A stretch of 5,804 nucleotides of DNA from RGIG1959 sp051877215 (GCA_051877215.1 JBJEIR010000017.1:1-5804), one strand, 5' to 3'; positions 1 to 5,730 are shown, counted from the stretch's first letter. Numbers and translations are program-made. Notes: generated by a model from the sequence alone, not told the origin.

Positions 1-464
1 GGCTCGGTTATGTCTGCGGGCCCGCCCCTGTCATGAAACAGGTGATCAAGCTGCACCAGTTTGCCATTATGTGTGCGCCGACCACAGCGCAATACGCCGC
101 CATAGAAGCGCTTGACCACGGCGACGAGGATGTCGAACAGATGCGGGACGACTATGATCAGCGCCGCCGCCTGATCGTCAGTGAGCTCAACCGAATGGGA
201 CTGACCTGCTTTGATCCGCAGGGGGCTTTTTATGTGTTTCCGTCCATTCGCAGCACCGGTCTTTCCTCGGAGGACTTTTGTATGCAGCTGCTGGAGCAAA
301 AGCGGGTCGCGGTGGTGCCGGGTACGGCGTTCGGCGATTGCGGAGAAGGGTTCGTCCGTATTTCTTATTGCTATTCCATCAAGCATATTGTAGAGGCGAT
401 GCGCCGCATACGGGAATTTTTGTCCGAACGCGGACTTTTGCCGAAAGAGGGAGAGCCGCATTGA
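1..464 (+). CDS. PLP-dependent class I/II aminotransferase, C-terminal part (5' end outside window)
   Basis: This is the last ~154 residues of a fold-type I PLP aminotransferase, which transfers amino groups between an amino acid and a 2-oxo acid in the cytoplasm. The first complete codon is at position 3 and the frame is open from the window edge, reading LGYVCGP, which matches the family's 'R-x-G-Y-x-x-GP' stretch just after the PLP-lysine. Later landmarks are GAFYVFP (nt 222-242), VVPGTAFG, and FVRISY, whose Arg (nt 357-359) is the residue that in this family binds the substrate carboxylate. The catalytic lysine lies upstream, outside the window. The internal ATG at 33 is not the true start, because homology continues in front of it. 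The stop TGA (462-464) overlaps the ispE start, which suggests one operon with translational coupling. Substrate cannot be fixed; aspartate, aromatic or broad-specificity PatA-like enzymes are all possible. Confidence 0.9.
   Translation, partial: LGYVCGPAPVMKQVIKLHQFAIMCAPTTAQYAAIEALDHGDEDVEQMRDDYDQRRRLIVSELNRMGLTCFDPQGAFYVFPSIRSTGLSSEDFCMQLLEQKRVAVVPGTAFGDCGEGFVRISYCYSIKHIVEAMRRIREFLSERGLLPKEGEPH
446..453 (+). promoter_or_regulatory. Ribosome binding site fixing the TTG start of ispE
   Basis: The purine-rich AGAGGGAG lies 7 nt before TTG at 461. The ispE frame is open far upstream (an ATG exists at 278), but that region encodes no IspE-like sequence and overlaps the aminotransferase. This Shine-Dalgarno and the conserved N-terminus (AFAKVNL) place the start at 461. 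The site lies inside the last codons of the aminotransferase gene. Confidence 0.7.
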
Positions 465-1327
465 AAGCGATCGTGCTGGATGCGTTCGCAAAGGTCAATT
501 TGACGCTGAATATCGAGGGAAAACGCTCGGACGGCTATCATCTGCTTTCGTCGGTGTTTCAGAGCATTTCTCTTGCGGATCGCATTGTATTGGAAAAGGC
601 GGATGACCGAACACTTTGGCTGTCCGACCCGACGCTTGTGTGCGATGAGCGCAACACAGCTCTTCGTGCCGCAAATGCTTTTTTTAAGGCGACGGGGATA
701 CCCGGCGGTGTACACATCCGTATTGAAAAGCATATTCCGCAGCAGGCAGGGCTTGGCGGCGGTTCCGCTGATGCGGCGGGGGTGCTGGTTGGCTTGAATG
801 TGCTTTACGGAGCGGATCTTTCCCAAAAGGCGCTTTGTACAATCGGCGAGACGATCGGCGCAGATGTGCCGTTTTGCATTGTCGGCGGCACGGCAATGGT
901 GCGCGGTATCGGGGAAATTGTCGAACCGCTTGCGGAGCTTCCGCCTTGTTTTTTGGTGCTGGCAAAGCCGCCTGTCGGCGTATCCACCGCGGCGGCGTAT
1001 GCGGCGGTCGATGCTGTGAAGACAGTGCCGTCCGATCAGCAGGCTCTTTGCCGCGCGATTGAAAAAGGCGATTTAAAGGCTGTCGGCGCACAGCTCGGCA
1101 ACGCATTTTTGCAGGCGCTTGCGCTTTTTGAAGCGGATGCTCTTGTTGAGAGGATGCGCGCTTTTTCACCGCTCGGCGTTACGATGAGCGGCAGCGGCTC
1201 CACGGTGTTTGCGCTGTTTGAAAAGCGGGAGCAGGCCGAGGCTTGCGCGCATAGTCTTGCGGATATCGCACAGGCTATTGTTTGTACGCCTTGTCAAAAC
1301 GGAACAATGATTATCCGAAAGGACTGA
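461..1327 (+). CDS. ispE: 4-diphosphocytidyl-2-C-methyl-D-erythritol kinase
   Basis: IspE phosphorylates the 2-hydroxyl of CDP-methylerythritol with ATP, the fourth step of the MEP (non-mevalonate) isoprenoid pathway, in the cytoplasm. The predicted protein is 288 aa, the usual family length, and is a GHMP kinase. AFAKVNLTLN (8-17) carries the conserved Lys11. DGYHLL follows at 24-29. The glycine-rich ATP loop PQQAGLGGGSADAAG spans 93-107. GADVPF (133-138) carries the probable catalytic Asp135. The C-terminal GHMP motif TMSGSGSTVFAL is at 241-252. No key residue is missing. The start is TTG, read as Met, and its last two bases belong to the aminotransferase stop (TTGA), so translation is probably coupled. 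The zinc peptidase gene follows after 8 nt. Motif content is decisive; the only uncertainty is the exact start. Confidence 0.96.
   Translation: MKAIVLDAFAKVNLTLNIEGKRSDGYHLLSSVFQSISLADRIVLEKADDRTLWLSDPTLVCDERNTALRAANAFFKATGIPGGVHIRIEKHIPQQAGLGGGSADAAGVLVGLNVLYGADLSQKALCTIGETIGADVPFCIVGGTAMVRGIGEIVEPLAELPPCFLVLAKPPVGVSTAAAYAAVDAVKTVPSDQQALCRAIEKGDLKAVGAQLGNAFLQALALFEADALVERMRAFSPLGVTMSGSGSTVFALFEKREQAEACAHSLADIAQAIVCTPCQNGTMIIRKD
1318..1323 (+). promoter_or_regulatory. Ribosome binding site supporting the metallopeptidase start at 1336
   Basis: AAAGGA lies inside the last codons of ispE, 12 nt before ATG 1336. An in-frame ATG at 1282 lies inside ispE and would add 18 residues that look like out-of-frame ispE sequence (MYALSKRNNDYPKG). 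The 1336 start gives the MGYPYFTFYSDP opening expected for this family. Spacing is a little long, so the choice rests on both arguments together. Confidence 0.55.
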
Positions 1328-1335
1328 TTGTATCA

Positions 1336-2052
1336 ATGGGCTATCCTTATTTCACATTTTACTCGGACCCGTTGTCCATGGGACTCTACTTTCTCGCCAT
1401 TTTGATCATGCTTTTGTCTATTGCAGCACAGGTAAAGGTCAAATCCACTTTTCATCAATATGCACAGGTCATGAATCGCAGCGGATTGACAGGCGCAATG
1501 GCGGCACGGCGTGTCTTAGAGGCAAACGGTGTGCAGAATGTGCAAATCCTTTCGGTTGCGGGAGAACTGACCGACCATTATGATCCGCGCGCCAATGTGA
1601 TCCGTCTTTCCGAGCCGGTCTACGGCAGCGCGACGGTTTCCGCTGTCGGCGTGGCGGCGCATGAAGCGGGACACGCGGTGCAGTACGCAAAAGGGTATGC
1701 GCCCATTCGCGTGCGCGCGGCGATCCTGCCGGTGGCGCAGTTTGCCTCCGGTGCGGCGATCCCGCTGGCACTGCTTGGGTTTGTTCTTTCCATGCTGTCT
1801 CTTGTATACCTCGGCATCGCTCTGTTTGCGGCGGTGACGCTGTTTCAGTTGGTCACGCTGCCGGTGGAGCTGAATGCGAGTCGCCGCGCCATTGCCGCGA
1901 TCGGTGAAGGCGGACTGCTCGATGAGAAAGAAAAGGACGGCGCCAAAAAGGTGCTTCGTGCGGCGGCGATGACCTATGTCGCGGCGTTGGCATCCTCTCT
2001 TGTGCAGTTGCTTCGCCTGCTTGTAATGGCCAATAATAACCGACGGCGGTGA
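1336..2052 (+). CDS. Membrane-bound neutral zinc metallopeptidase, YugP family
   Basis: This is a 238-aa membrane protein of the YugP-like zinc peptidase family (Pfam Zn_peptidase_2). What it cleaves is not established. The zinc/catalytic motif HEAGH is at residues 109-113, followed by AVQYAKGYAPIRVR. VELNASRRA (177-185) holds Glu178, a candidate third zinc ligand. Hydrophobic segments lie at about 15-32, at 127-175 (two or three spans) and at about 207-231, so the HEAGH helix sits next to the membrane. The segment NVIRLSEPVYGSATVSAVGVAAHEAGH is typical of the family. There is no separate cleavable signal peptide; the first span probably acts as an anchor. The gene sits 8 nt after ispE and is likely in the same transcript. 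A link to isoprenoid or envelope metabolism is only suggested by position. Confidence 0.9.
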   Translation: MGYPYFTFYSDPLSMGLYFLAILIMLLSIAAQVKVKSTFHQYAQVMNRSGLTGAMAARRVLEANGVQNVQILSVAGELTDHYDPRANVIRLSEPVYGSATVSAVGVAAHEAGHAVQYAKGYAPIRVRAAILPVAQFASGAAIPLALLGFVLSMLSLVYLGIALFAAVTLFQLVTLPVELNASRRAIAAIGEGGLLDEKEKDGAKKVLRAAAMTYVAALASSLVQLLRLLVMANNNRRR

Positions 2053-2151
2053 AATGCAGCCGCGGATTTCCAAAGGTGTTTTTTGCAAGGTGTTCAAAAT
2101 GCGTATACGGGGAAAGGTGATCCCGCCCCTTTTCTTTTGAGAAAAATGGGG

Positions 2152-2180
2152 TTGACAATCGGTTTGCCTGCGCGTATAAT
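2152..2180 (+). promoter_or_regulatory. Sigma-A type promoter for the leuAB T-box transcript
   Basis: TTGACA (2152-2157) and TATAAT (2175-2180) are both perfect consensus boxes separated by 17 bp, the optimal spacing. Transcription should start near 2186-2188, just before the T-box leader. Such a strong promoter fits a gene controlled mainly by attenuation rather than by initiation. No other comparable promoter is visible in the window. Confidence 0.9.
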
Positions 2181-2194
2181 GGAATAAATTCCAT
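2179..2194 (+). promoter_or_regulatory. 16-bp palindrome over the -10 box end and start site, operator-like
   Basis: ATGGAATAAATTCCAT is a perfect 7+7 inverted repeat with a 2-bp centre. It covers the last two bases of TATAAT and the probable transcription start. A repressor bound here would block initiation. The sequence does not resemble the CodY, TnrA or clostridial LexA sites I know, so no regulator is named. A palindrome of this length could also occur by chance. Confidence 0.3.
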
Positions 2195-2303
2195 AAAAAA
2201 CGATCTGTCCTGACGAAAGACTGCGAAGGGAACAAGACGACAGAGGGCAAGCCAAGAGAGCCGGCGGGTGGTGAGAGCCGGTGTTGCCGCTGCTTGTGTA
2301 TAG

Positions 2304-2306
2304 CTC
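2304..2306 (+). promoter_or_regulatory. T-box specifier codon CUC (leucine)
   Basis: CTC lies in the 3' side of the Stem I internal loop, between the GCTTGT helix strand and the GTTGTC strand. It is followed by the conserved A and then TCCCGGAG, as in known leaders. It would pair with the GAG anticodon of tRNA-Leu and agrees with the downstream leucine genes. The three bases before it are TAG rather than the frequent GAA. The next triplet, ATC (Ile), is a less well positioned alternative. Confidence 0.8.
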
Positions 2307-2420
2307 ATCCCGGAGTTGTCCGCTCGAATCGCCGCAAGGCAAGGAGAGCGGAACGATTGACCCCGTTATCGGTCAGAGCCTTGTTTGAGGTTCGGTGAGG
2401 GGTGCGTTTGCACCTGAATT

Positions 2421-2456
2421 AGGGTGGTACCGCGTGCGAATGTCTCGCTCGTCCCT
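2421..2456 (+). promoter_or_regulatory. T-box antiterminator
   Basis: AGGG (2421-2424) pairs with CCCT (2453-2456). The seven-base bulge TGGTACC (2425-2431) contains UGGU, complementary to the ACCA end of uncharged tRNA, so the tRNA should have A as discriminator, as tRNA-Leu does. The upper helix pairs GCGTGCGA (2432-2439) with TCGCTCGT (2445-2452), with one T-T mismatch. This matches the standard T-box antiterminator layout and shares bases 2446-2456 with the terminator. Confidence 0.9.
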
Positions 2457-2481
2457 GTCTTTTCGGGGACGGGCGTTTTTT
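2446..2481 (+). terminator. Intrinsic terminator of the T-box leader
   Basis: CGCTCGTCCCTG (2446-2457) pairs with CGGGGACGGGCG (2464-2475) through 12 pairs, two of them G-U, around the loop TCTTTT. Six T residues follow (2476-2481). It forms when the antiterminator does not, that is when tRNA-Leu is charged, and stops transcription before leuA. Confidence 0.93.
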
Positions 2482-2538
2482 ACGGCTTTTATACAATGCG
2501 GGGCTTTTCAAAAAGCTCCAAAGAGAGGGGTTTTTATC

Positions 2539-4230
2539 ATGCTCAAACCGTCTTATCAAAAATACCGTCCGTTTCAGCAGATCGACCTTCCGGACCGTCA
2601 GTGGCCGTCTCGTGTCATCGACAAGGCGCCCGTTTGGTGCAGTGTGGATTTGCGCGACGGCAATCAGGCGCTTGTCGATCCGATGAATTTGGAGCAAAAG
2701 CTGGAATATTTCAAAGCGCTCTGCGACATGGGATTCAAGGAGATCGAGGTGGGGTTCCCTTCCGCATCCGAAACCGAGTATGAGATTTGCCGAGAGCTGA
2801 TTGAGGGCGGACATATTCCCGACGATGTCACCATTCAGGTGCTGGTACAGGCGCGTGAACACTTGATCCGCAAAACCTTTGAGGCCATTCGGGGCGCCAA
2901 AAATGTCATCGTGCATTTTTACAATTCCACCTCCACCTTACAGCGCAAGGTGGTCTTTAAGAAGGATATGGCGGGCATTATTGATATCGCCGTGGAGGGC
3001 GCAAAGCTGATCCGCGAATTGACGGAATCGTATGACGGCGATACCCATATCCGTTATGAGTATTCCCCTGAGAGCTTTTCCGGAACGGAAATGGACAACG
3101 CAGTGGAAATTTGTGCCCGAGTGATGGAGACGCTCGGCAGTACCAAAGAAAATCCCGTCATTCTCAATCTTCCCAATACGGTGGAAATGTGTACGCCGAA
3201 CACCTATGCCGATCAGGTGGAGTATTTTATCCGTCATCTTCCGAACCGCGAGGCGGCGATCATAAGCCTGCATCCGCATAATGACCGCGGCACGGGTGTC
3301 GCGGCGGCGGAGCTTGGGCTGCTCGCGGGCGCACAGCGAATCGAGGGAACGCTCTTCGGCAACGGTGAGAGAACGGGCAACCTCGATATTGTGACGATGG
3401 GGCTTAATATGTATACACAGGGTGTGGACCCTTGCCTCGATTTTCGCGATTTGCCGAAATATCGTGAAATGTTTGAGCGTTGCACCAATATGCGCATCGG
3501 CGAGCGTCAGCCGTATGTCGGCCAGCTCGTATTTACCGCCTTTTCCGGTTCGCATCAGGACGCCATCAACAAGGGCCGCGATTATATGGAGAAATCGGGA
3601 ACAGAGTATTGGGAGATCCCGTATCTTCCGATCGACCCCGCCGATGTCGGACGCGAATACGAGCCGATTATTCGCATCAATTCCCAGTCGGGCAAAGGCG
3701 GCGCCGCGTATGTGATGCAGCACACCTTCGGGTATCATCTTCCCAAGGCGATGCACGCCGAGTTCGGTGCGCTTGTCAAGGCGGCGTGTGATGAAGCGGG
3801 ACGCGAGATATCGTCCGAAGAGGTGTTTGCCGTCTTTGAACGGGAATATCGTCAAACACCGAAAGCGTATGAGCTTCATGCCTGCCGCTTTTACGATGAG
3901 GATACCATCAACCCGCAGACCGGCGAACACGATGTGCATTTTGTCGGCTCGGTAAAAACGCCGACGGGAGAAAAGTCGATGGAAGCGGTCGGAAACGGAC
4001 CGCTCGACGCCTTTTTCAATGCGCTGCCGCAAATTTCTGTCTCCGGCTATGAATTTGTGACCTATCATGAGCATGCCATTTCAGCGGGCTCCGATTCCAA
4101 AGCGGTCGCATATGTTTGTCTGCGCTGCCCCGACGGGAAAACCCTTTTCGGCGTCGGTGTGTCGGGCAGTATCAACCGCGCTTCGGTCAAGGCGGTGCTG
4201 AACGCCGTCAACCGCAGTGTTAAAAAATAG
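2539..4230 (+). CDS. leuA: 2-isopropylmalate synthase, long form
   Basis: LeuA condenses acetyl-CoA with 2-oxoisovalerate to 2-isopropylmalate, the committed step of leucine synthesis, in the cytoplasm. The 563-aa protein opens with KYRPFQQIDLPDRQWPS, the hallmark of the long 'yeast/actinobacterial' IPMS class. The TIM-barrel domain covers about 30-310. DLRDGNQ (37-43) holds the catalytic Arg39 and metal-binding Asp40. HPHNDRG (245-251) holds metal ligands His245 and His247. GNGERTGN is at 274-281. SGSH ends at His339, a likely catalytic base by alignment with the M. tuberculosis enzyme. The C-terminal region from about 440 is the LeuA dimer regulatory domain, which in this family binds leucine. 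The start at 2539 follows AGAGAGGGG (2522-2530) by 8 nt. The frame is open further up to 2395, but that part is T-box RNA. Expression should depend on the leucine T-box. Confidence 0.97.
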   Translation: MLKPSYQKYRPFQQIDLPDRQWPSRVIDKAPVWCSVDLRDGNQALVDPMNLEQKLEYFKALCDMGFKEIEVGFPSASETEYEICRELIEGGHIPDDVTIQVLVQAREHLIRKTFEAIRGAKNVIVHFYNSTSTLQRKVVFKKDMAGIIDIAVEGAKLIRELTESYDGDTHIRYEYSPESFSGTEMDNAVEICARVMETLGSTKENPVILNLPNTVEMCTPNTYADQVEYFIRHLPNREAAIISLHPHNDRGTGVAAAELGLLAGAQRIEGTLFGNGERTGNLDIVTMGLNMYTQGVDPCLDFRDLPKYREMFERCTNMRIGERQPYVGQLVFTAFSGSHQDAINKGRDYMEKSGTEYWEIPYLPIDPADVGREYEPIIRINSQSGKGGAAYVMQHTFGYHLPKAMHAEFGALVKAACDEAGREISSEEVFAVFEREYRQTPKAYELHACRFYDEDTINPQTGEHDVHFVGSVKTPTGEKSMEAVGNGPLDAFFNALPQISVSGYEFVTYHEHAISAGSDSKAVAYVCLRCPDGKTLFGVGVSGSINRASVKAVLNAVNRSVKK

Positions 4231-4299
4231 TCGGTCGCTTTATGCAACGGCTTTCGTAGTATAAAACCCACAGATTGCTTTCAAATGGAGGTATCATGA

Positions 4300-5373
4300 A
4301 TGAAAACCTATCAAATCACATTGCTGCGCGGCGACGGGATCGGTCCGGAGATTGTGAAGCAGGCGGTCAAGGTGCTCGACGCTGCCGGACGCAAGTTCGG
4401 CTTTGAGCCGGTGTATACCGATGCGCTCATCGGCGGCTGCGCTATTGATGAAACGGGCGTGCCGCTGCCGCAGGAGACGATCGACGCATGCCGCTCTTCT
4501 GATGCGGTGTTGCTCGGCGCCGTCGGCGGATACAAATGGGACGGACTTTCCGGAAAACAGCGCCCCGAAGCGGGCTTGCTCGGCATTCGCTCTGCACTGG
4601 GTCTGTTTGCCAATCTGCGCCCCGCTAAAATTTACGGCCCGCTGAAAAGCGCGTGTCCGCTGCGCCCCGATATCATCGGCGACAGCATGGATATCATGGT
4701 CGTGCGGGAATTGACCGGCGGTATTTATTTCGGGGAGCGCGGCAGAAAAACCGTTGACGGCGTGGAAGCGGCGTATGACACCGAATTCTATACGAAAACA
4801 GAGATTGCACGCATTGCAAAGGTCGCCTTTGAAACGGCGCGCAAGAGAAACGGCAGACTGCACAGTGTGGATAAGGCGAATGTGCTGGAAAGCTCCCGTT
4901 TGTGGCGCGAAACGGTCAATGAGACGGCAAAAGATTATCCCGATGTCGAGGTCAAGCACCTGTATATCGACAACGCCGCCATGCAGCTGGTGCGCGATCC
5001 GAAGCAATTTGATGTGCTGCTCGCGTCCAATATTTTCGGAGATATTCTCTCGGACGAAGCCTCTCAGGTGGCGGGCTCTATCGGTATGCTTGCGTCTGCT
5101 TCTCTCGGGGAAGGGACGCGCGGACTGTATGAGCCGATTCACGGCTCCGCTCCCGATATTGCGGGGCAAAACATCGCCAATCCGTTGGCAACCATCCTCT
5201 CTGCGGCCATGCTGCTGCGCTATTCGCTGGATGAAACCGAGGCGGCGGACGCCATTGAAAAAGCGGTTGAGACGGTGCTTGAAAAAGGCTTGCGCACACC
5301 GGATATCTATACCGACGGCACCACAAAGATCGGTACCGATGAAATGGGAAATGCCGTGGTCGCGGCATTGTAA
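4300..5373 (+). CDS. leuB: 3-isopropylmalate dehydrogenase
   Basis: LeuB oxidises and decarboxylates 3-isopropylmalate to 2-oxoisocaproate with NAD+, the third leucine-specific step, in the cytoplasm. The 357 aa are the normal length. LRGDGIGPE (9-17) begins the fold. Substrate-binding arginines are in IRSALGLFANLRP (Arg97, Arg107) and VRELTGGIYFG (Arg136, Tyr143). DKANVL (191-196) gives Lys192, and DNAAMQ (224-229) gives Asp224. The signature NIFGDILSDEASQVAGSIGM (244-263) includes metal-binding Asp248 and Asp252. HGSAPDIAG (281-289) is the NAD-binding loop. The start ATG at 4300 follows TGGAGG (4286-4291) by 8 nt; a nearby ATG at 4296 is out of frame. A 69-nt gap without a terminator separates it from leuA, so both should share the T-box transcript. 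leuC and leuD do not follow within the window. Confidence 0.97.
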   Translation: MKTYQITLLRGDGIGPEIVKQAVKVLDAAGRKFGFEPVYTDALIGGCAIDETGVPLPQETIDACRSSDAVLLGAVGGYKWDGLSGKQRPEAGLLGIRSALGLFANLRPAKIYGPLKSACPLRPDIIGDSMDIMVVRELTGGIYFGERGRKTVDGVEAAYDTEFYTKTEIARIAKVAFETARKRNGRLHSVDKANVLESSRLWRETVNETAKDYPDVEVKHLYIDNAAMQLVRDPKQFDVLLASNIFGDILSDEASQVAGSIGMLASASLGEGTRGLYEPIHGSAPDIAGQNIANPLATILSAAMLLRYSLDETEAADAIEKAVETVLEKGLRTPDIYTDGTTKIGTDEMGNAVVAAL

Positions 5374-5406
5374 TTTCACGGCTTGCCCTTCACAGACGAT
5401 TGTTAA

Positions 5407-5438
5407 AAACGCTCTGCGGTTTTTGCCGCAGAGCGTTT
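5407..5438 (+). terminator. Hairpin after leuB, probable (bidirectional) terminator
   Basis: AAACGCTCTGCGG (5407-5419) and CCGCAGAGCGTTT (5426-5438) form a perfect 13-bp stem with loop TTTTTG, 34 nt after the leuB stop. On the plus strand only three T residues follow the GC part. On the minus strand the run is five T residues, so it may serve a convergent gene beyond the window as well as leuAB. Confidence 0.7.
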
Positions 5439-5528
5439 CAGTCTGTCAAAAAACCGCACTGTAAAACGACCGACCGACTTTTTTAACGCCCCCGACAACC
5501 CAAAAAGGGGCAAGGAAGAGACTTAGCA

Positions 5529-5560
5529 AAGAAGCGGAGCATTTTTGTGCTCTGCTTCTT
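5529..5560. repeat. Second strong hairpin with the same TTTTTG loop
   Basis: AAGAAGCGGAGCA (5529-5541) pairs with TGCTCTGCTTCTT (5548-5560) over 13 positions, one of them G-U, around the loop TTTTTG. Neither strand has a clear T-run outside the stem, so terminator function is uncertain. It shares the loop and the GCTCTGC core with the hairpin at 5407-5438. Confidence 0.6.
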
Positions 5561-5590
5561 CCATCGAAAAAGCCTGTTGTACCAAAGCCT

Positions 5591-5624
5591 GGCTCCCCTT
5601 ACACAGGGGAGGCGCCGGTGCGCC
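5591..5624. repeat. Palindromic intergenic repeat, copy 1 (CCCCT subtype)
   Basis: CTCCCCT (5593-5599) pairs with AGGGGAG (5605-5611) around TACAC. It is followed at once by a second small hairpin, GGCGC (5611-5615) with GCGCC (5620-5624). This is the same two-hairpin layout as copy 3, with compensating base differences. The closing GAGGGGA strand expected after the second hairpin is missing, so the copy looks truncated. Confidence 0.6.
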
Positions 5625-5627
5625 GCT

Positions 5628-5649
5628 GTTCTTTGGCTCCCTCTGATGA
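5628..5649. repeat. Palindromic intergenic repeat, copy 2 (degenerate)
   Basis: This 22-bp block, containing TTTGGCTCCCTCTGA, recurs at 5675-5696 with a single difference (T5647 versus C5694). After 5649 the expected GAGGGAGC arm is replaced by TGATGAAGAGCAGC, so only the left arm is preserved. GCTTTGGT (5659-5666) is the reverse complement of ACCAAAGC at 5581-5588. Confidence 0.6.
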
Positions 5650-5674
5650 TGAAGAGCAGCTTTGGTGTGGGACC

Positions 5675-5730
5675 GTTCTTTGGCTCCCTCTGACGAGGGA
5701 GCTGGGCACCGCAGGTGACTGAGGGAGAGA
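5675..5730. repeat. Palindromic intergenic repeat, copy 3 (most complete)
   Basis: GCTCCCTC (5683-5690) pairs with GAGGGAGC (5695-5702) around TGAC. CACC (5707-5710) then pairs with GGTG (5714-5717) around GCA. A second GAGGGAG (5721-5727) could compete for the same CTCCCTC arm. The pattern matches from general familiarity a dispersed intergenic palindrome of Oscillospiraceae. Its nature, whether MITE/REP-like or an RNA structure, is not known from the sequence. Confidence 0.65.

Larger units (their letters stand above)
2187..2481 (+). promoter_or_regulatory. T-box riboswitch leader, leucine-specific, upstream of leuA
   Basis: This leader RNA binds tRNA-Leu and lets transcription continue into leuA only when the tRNA is uncharged. 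Visible parts in order follow. Stem I lower helix: GACGAC 2236-2241 with GTTGTC 2315-2320. Next helix: GCAAGC 2247-2252 with GCTTGT 2292-2297. The AG-rich bulge AGAGAG is at 2255-2260. The apical stem is CCGGC 2261-2265 with GCCGG 2277-2281, containing GGTGAGA. A Stem II-like helix pairs CCGCTC 2320-2325 with GAGCGG 2346-2351 and encloses a GCC-GCAA-GGC hairpin. A Stem III-like hairpin pairs TGACC 2358-2362 with GGTCA 2371-2375. The T-box sequence is at 2421-2434, and the antiterminator/terminator pair ends at the U-run at 2481. The 5' end is set by the predicted promoter. Identification is secure; helix assignments are by eye. Confidence 0.95.

Noticed and set aside
278..460. Extension of the ispE frame upstream to an ATG at 278
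   Set aside because: It overlaps the aminotransferase for over 180 bases and its translation is arginine-rich shadow sequence. The IspE N-terminus begins at 461.
2108..2138. Possible terminator after the metallopeptidase (GGGA/TCCC followed by TTTTCTTTT)
   Set aside because: The stem is only four or five pairs, and the T-run does not directly follow it, with GCCCC intervening. Too weak to call.
1516..2250. 244-codon minus-strand open frame across the metallopeptidase and leader
   Set aside because: It crosses a real gene, a perfect promoter and the T-box in antisense, and its arginine/histidine-rich translation shows no domain.
2395..2538. Extension of the leuA frame upstream to 2395
   Set aside because: This stretch is the T-box antiterminator, terminator and ribosome binding site. 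The encoded residues do not look like IPMS, while the family N-terminus begins at 2539.
2938..4074. 378-codon open frame on the minus strand inside leuA
   Set aside because: Same cause: in register with leuA and bounded by in-frame TTA (2938-2940) and TCA (4078-4080) codons of leuA. It is a codon-bias shadow.
4294..5379. 361-codon open frame on the minus strand covering all of leuB
   Set aside because: It runs in register with the leuB codons and stays open because leuB uses no TTA, CTA or TCA codons. It has no family features, and leuB itself is unmistakable.
5581..5727. CRISPR-like array because of the repeated 22-mer
   Set aside because: There are only two matching units, the third is divergent, spacing is irregular, no spacers of even length and no cas genes are present. 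The units are self-palindromic intergenic repeats.
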